DNA of 64,000 bases from contig CM043958.1 of the NCBI GenBank assembly GCA_014529385.2, positions 87,079,025-87,143,024 of the forward strand, read 5' to 3'. Origin of the DNA: Adiantum capillus-veneris (Eukaryota > Streptophyta > Polypodiopsida > Polypodiales > Pteridaceae). The position numbers and the translations under genes were made by a program. The number at the start of each line of letters is the position of its first letter. Position 1 is the first letter of the stretch. Positions 62,511-64,000 of the stretch are shown in pieces. The notes under the pieces were generated by a model. The model searched no databases. It was not told where the DNA came from and saw only the letters and a program-made list of their open reading frames with translations.

Positions 62511-62690
62511 ATCTAATTTAATCTTAAACTCAAAATAAGCCTAAATTTAATCTAATCTAATGTAAATCTAAATCTAACGTGCGTAAATAAACCTAAAGTA
62601 ATCTTAACGTAAATCTAACTCAAAATAAACATAAATCTAATCTAGCATAAAATCTAAATCTAACCTAATCTTAATGATAAAAATAGGAAA
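62500..62690. repeat. AAATCTAA-rich array (element B)
   Basis: Irregular TAAATCTAA, TAATCTAA and CATAAATCTAA units, directly next to the truncated transposase exon. Same type as at 33860-34520. Confidence 0.8.
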
Positions 62691-62699
62691 ATGGTATAA

Positions 62700-63002
62700 C
62701 ATTTCTATCACCCAAGTGTGGTAGATTGGTTATGCCATTTCCCTCTTGAATAACAGGTCTTGAGTTCAACTCCTCGTCGGCTAGATCTTTAAGGTCTCTT
62801 AGGATCGTTTCCTACGATGTTAAATTAACCTCTCTTCTTTCGGGTGTGTGTGTGTGTGTGGGTGTGTATGTGAGCCAATAAAAGGAGGAAAATGGTATAA
62901 CCTTTCTATCACCCAAGTGTGGTAGATTGGTTATGCCATTTCCCTCTTGAATAACAGGTCTTGAGTTCAACTCCTCGTTGACTAGATCTTTAAGGTCTCT
63001 TG
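62700..63002 (+). repeat. Two tandem tRNA-like (SINE-type) copies, period 201 bp (element B)
   Basis: Each copy has TGGTAGATTGGTTATGCC (A box at 62719-62729 and 62920-62930) and AGTTCAACTCC (B box at 62763-62773 and 62964-62974). Both fit polymerase III consensus boxes. The tail GTCGGCTAGATCTTTAAGG is common to both copies and to the copy in element C. The 201-bp spacing includes a GT-rich segment, so the duplication covered more than the tRNA-like part. Confidence 0.6.
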
Positions 63003-63031
63003 GGATAGTTTTCTACGACGTTAAAACTCTC

Positions 63032-63032
63032 T

Positions 63033-63073
<41 letters not shown>

Positions 63074-63116
63074 TCTCTTCCTCTCTCAATGTGTGTGTAT
63101 GCATTCTTTGTTTATG

Positions 63117-63160
<44 letters not shown>

Positions 63161-63172
63161 GTTTATGCATGT

Positions 63173-63237
<65 letters not shown>

Positions 63238-63275
63238 AACACAATGTGTGGGTGTGTGTGTGCGTGTGCGTGAGG

Positions 63276-63318
<43 letters not shown>

Positions 63319-63380
63319 GGGAAGGGAACATGAGGGAGAGGAGAGGGAAGGAGCATATATGGGTCTCCTTTCTATCCTCT

Positions 63381-63411
<31 letters not shown>

Positions 63412-63450
63412 TGTGTGTGTGTGTGTGGAAGAAAGAGAGAGAGAGAGGGA
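63032..63450. repeat. Opposed CT, TG and AG microsatellites (element B)
   Basis: (CT)n at 63032-63070 and 63173-63233, (TG)n at 63118-63157 and 63386-63426, (AG)n at 63278-63311. This is the same order as in C and E. Confidence 0.95.
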
Positions 63451-63539
63451 GAGCGCGGGTTACCTTTGCTTGCTTGAGCGCCGAAACTCAAATCTAAGAT
63501 CTGAGTTTTCGGACGATCTTGGTTATTTTTTTACCCCTG

Positions 63540-63686
63540 TCGACGTCTCTATAGGCGTCGCTAATTTACTTGTAACTTAGCGACGCCCATAGTGACGCCT
63601 ATAGCGACGCCTATAGCGATGCCGTGGGTTTTCACTTTTGAGCGTCACACCGCGAGCGTCGCTAAAATTAAGTACCTCTTGTAGTG
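63540..63686. repeat. Right subterminal repeats and terminal repeat of element B
   Basis: GGCGTCGCTAATTTACTTG and then TTAGCGACGCCCATAG form a short hairpin, followed by complementary AGCGACGCC units, AGCGTCGCT and the terminal CCTCTTGTAGTG. Confidence 0.9.
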
Positions 63687-63857
63687 AGTTGGTTCAAGAG
63701 GTGGCAAAGAAGCAACCATATCGAAGTTCTGTAAACTCGAAAAATTCAGATGTCCAAAATGTACATGCGAAAATTTTGCATCTGAAATAGCCTTAGAATC
63801 CACAAGTGCAGTTGCAAAATTTTGACCACAGTTTCCATACAAAGTCAGCTTATACAC
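63687..63857 (-). pseudogene. Second copia element, GAG-pre-integrase part beyond CACTA B
   Basis: This minus-strand segment carries SHVHFGHLNFSSLQNFDMV followed by LPPLEPT, the GAG-pre-integrase pattern. It should be followed by the zinc-finger half that lies at 48071 on the other side of element B. The frame is the one expected if B and one copy of a 3-bp target are removed. This places B inside the copia integrase. Confidence 0.82.
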
Positions 63858-63871
63858 CCCATGACATAAAA

Positions 63872-63987
63872 TTCCAGATGCAATGATTTCATCATTGCAT
63901 CTCGAATTTCATTGAAATTCCAGATGTACAATACATGATCTTAGTTTCAATACATCATTGAAACTAAGATCATGTATTGTACATCTG
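63872..63987. repeat. Two adjacent perfect hairpins
   Basis: 63876-63887 pairs perfectly with 63891-63902 (12-bp stem, 3-nt loop). 63921-63951 pairs perfectly with 63957-63987 (31-bp stem, 5-nt loop). Both stems begin CAGATG or AGATG and both follow ATTCC, so they look related. They lie upstream of the copia GAG-pre-integrase fragment. Confidence 0.92.
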
Positions 63988-64000
63988 TCATCCACAAATT

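Larger units (their letters stand above)
48072..63686 (-). mobile_element. CACTA (En/Spm) transposon B, old, containing element C
   Basis: The left end CACTACAAGAGG is at 48072-48083 and the right end CCTCTTGTAGTG at 63675-63686. Flanking trinucleotides are AGG and AGT, a 3-bp target duplication with one change. Genes run on the minus strand as in C: transposase in three broken pieces (61343-62510, 58879-59999, 50652-51222) and accessory gene (48741-50063). B lacks the first transposase segment and the third exon; in place of the latter stands element D. Without C it is about 8 kb. Stops, a frameshift and insertions show that it is long dead. Confidence 0.9.

Noticed and set aside
62712-62790. 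Functional tRNA gene
   Set aside because: A- and B-box matches are good, but I could not draw a convincing acceptor stem or anticodon arm, and the sequence recurs within transposon ends. A SINE head is more likely.

Overview
The window looks like nuclear DNA of a land plant with a large, transposon-packed genome. The evidence is Ty3/gypsy and Ty1/copia retroelements, a hAT fragment, a MULE-like spliced gene, plant-type CACTA (En/Spm) transposons with tnp2, DUF4218, DUF4216 and Transposase_24-like proteins, short introns with GT-AG borders, a heavy-metal-associated (HIPP-like) gene fragment, and very many (CT)n runs. A fern, lycophyte or other large plant genome is my inference; no species marker was recognised. 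There is no bacterial gene organisation, no CRISPR array and no rRNA gene.

Layout. 1-2.9 kb: a decayed CACTA accessory (TNPA-like) gene and a minisatellite. 3.6-7 kb (minus): a gypsy gag/pro remnant interrupted by a 1,571-bp almost pure C run (4377-5947). 10.1-14.5 kb (minus): the most unusual gene here, about 13 exons and about 1,030 codons, whose C-terminal half has DNA-methyltransferase-like motifs in the permuted order (DPPF-like motif before the SAM-binding motif). It carries nonsense codons, a frameshift and a DLPF in place of the expected catalytic DPPF. 14.7-16.0 kb: a non-coding foldback element with inverted CACTAGGTTGGTAA ends flanked by TTAA. 18.6-21.1 kb (plus): a spliced MULE/SWIM-like gene with two stops, divergent from the methyltransferase-like gene. 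22.5-24.3 kb: simple repeats.

25.8-33.2 kb: a gypsy gag-pro-pol element (plus), cut in its integrase by the truncated right end of a CACTA element (33.2-35.2 kb), followed by a hAT C-terminal fragment. 36-38.7 kb: remnants including a kinase-like catalytic loop. 40.2-44.2 kb: a copia element (plus) with a probable LTR.

46-64 kb is a three-level nest. A copia element (minus) is split in its integrase by CACTA element B (48072-63686). B is split in its transposase gene by CACTA element C (51223-58878). B also carries part of a third CACTA family, D (60000-61342), and a 248-bp foldback. C has 12-bp matching ends, a perfect AAA target duplication and two genes whose exons are all open, so it looks young and potentially autonomous. 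It also carries a captured HIPP-like fragment. B and C share genes and AGCGTCGCTATA subterminal repeats, so the intact copy acts as a ruler for decay in the old ones. Where they can be compared directly, nonsense codons in the old copies are CGA-to-TGA changes.
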